Positions 62,888-64,000 of a stretch of 64,000 nt of DNA are shown piece by piece. Within the stretch, counting starts at the first letter, position 1; each line of letters begins with the position of its first letter. The notes beneath the pieces were generated by a model, which saw only the letters and a list, made by a program, of their open reading frames with translations, made no database searches and had not been told where the DNA came from. The translations under genes and the position numbers were made by a program. The DNA comes from Lichenostomus cassidix (lineage: Eukaryota; Chordata; Aves; Passeriformes; Meliphagidae): positions 38,307,850 through 38,371,849 of the forward strand of contig CM039183.1 in assembly GCA_008360975.2 (NCBI GenBank), read 5' to 3'.

Positions 62888-64000
62888 GGCTCTCTTTCAG
62901 CAGAAAAGTCAATTCTGCGTTTATGGTGTTGATGAAGGCAATTCCCACTCAATGGCAGCTATGTCATAGCCCAAACAAAGACCTGAAAGATGACCAGGGA
63001 CACAGTACAATTGTCTGAAGAACTTAGGTTTTGCCTGAATTTACAAAAATAATCTACTGCTGCTGAGAAAACGTCAGTTAAATTACTGTGCCATGGAAAC
63101 CTTTTGAGTGTGTCAGTTACTGTCACATGCAGATAGAAAATTCTGTGGAGAAAATGGAAAGGAAAGGCTGCCATTGATGCTGATTGCTGGTCTCTCTTCA
63201 AACATCTTCAAAACCTCCAACTTGGAGCAAATGCCACAGCCACGAGGAAGCTGAAACTGACATGTGTGACCTACATGAAGAGTGTGAAAACAGAATAATT
63301 ATGCTTCTGTTGAAACAAATCCAGACAGCAGTCTCCCACATGGTGCCATCTAACTTTCATGGAGAGCCAGCTAAGTGCTAGCACACCTCCAGGAGCAGTT
63401 GTGAACAGAACACCTGGCCAGCTGTTTGGTGAAGGTTTGCAAGCAATCCAACTGCAGTGCTGTGAGGAAAACTATCACTAGTGCAGCTGACCCCTATCCT
63501 CTGCTGTCACTCTGACTTAAAATGGCATCAAATGACAGTGTTGACCTCACTGTTAATCTGTCGTCATGCTTTTGAAAGGAAATAAGATTTTCCTGCTATG
63601 TTATGGGAACCAGTAAAAGCAGTTGGATGCAACTCCCAGAAGATGCTTATGAATTTAGTTTCCAACCAACTATAAATGCACTGCACTTGCAGGCAGATGA
63701 ACTTGGTTAAATGGCTATTATGCTGGATGCTACAACTGTGCAAATTATTCAGTGAATGGAACAAACAAATTCTTGTCATATAGATAATAGACTTGTACCA
63801 CAGCCAAAGACTTGCTGAGTCCATCAGGGAGGTTGAAAATCCCAGGGATATTTAGCTATTGTATTTTCAGTTTAGCTTTCCACTAGAGATACAAATTTAT
63901 TCAAAAGCAGAGTTGATTCATAGTTCTGATTTTTTTTCAAAAAATCAATGCATTATACAGAAGAGACATTTCCTAACAATCCCTTAATTTGGAATCTTTA

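Larger units (their letters stand above)
52429..64000 (-). other. RPS6KA2 intron upstream of window exon 1 (partial)
   Basis: At least 11.6 kb of intron lies upstream of the helix C exon. I looked on the minus strand for the preceding exon (QLYAMKVLKK) and the glycine-loop exon (GQGSYGKVF) and did not find them. Contents are a MIR relic at 52.5 kb, a GC-richer patch at 53.85-54.4 kb, an 8-base tandem repeat at 56.19 kb, a pyrimidine run at 56.08 kb, a solo LTR at 58.15 kb, two related repeats at 60.77 and 62.77 kb, and a run of 13 A at 60382-60394. No CpG island or alternative first exon is visible. Confidence 0.82.

Overview
The window is vertebrate nuclear DNA, almost certainly from a bird and possibly a songbird. 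Two things support this. It carries several CR1-type LINE 3' ends, the dominant retrotransposon of birds, including a well-preserved copy at about 43.5 kb. It also carries a short solo endogenous-retrovirus LTR at 58150-58412 with a perfect 6-bp target duplication. There are no Alu, L1 or B-element sequences that I recognise. The DNA is AT-rich and almost wholly intronic, and no prokaryotic-style gene is present.

One gene can be supported: RPS6KA2, encoding ribosomal S6 kinase alpha-2 (RSK3), on the minus strand. Eleven consecutive internal coding exons lie between 52428 (upstream) and 12673 (downstream). All have GT..AG introns and compatible reading phases. Together they give 1034 coding bases, about 345 residues. 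When aligned to the human protein from memory they run without indels from about residue 100 to residue 444. They encode most of the N-terminal AGC kinase domain (after its ATP-binding lysine), the regulatory linker with the turn and hydrophobic motifs, and the glycine-rich loop of the C-terminal CaMK-type kinase up to its ATP-binding lysine. The first exons should lie beyond base 64000 and the C-terminal exons below base 1, so the gene is much longer than the window.

Layout: 1-12672 is a partial intron with CR1 and MIR remnants. 12673-18876 carries the C-kinase start and linker exons. 26305-33820 carries the end of the N-kinase domain. 40153-41050 carries the activation segment. 48359-52428 carries the catalytic-loop and N-lobe exons. 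52429-64000 is a partial intron with a MIR relic beside the exon, a solo LTR, and a pair of unidentified repeats about 2 kb apart. The remaining introns hold decayed CR1 and MIR copies, microsatellites and short tandem duplications.

I found no previously undescribed biological system. The items most worth a second look are the solo LTR, the unclassified repeat pair at 60.8 and 62.8 kb, the MIR relic close to an exon, and a weak splice donor on the linker exon.
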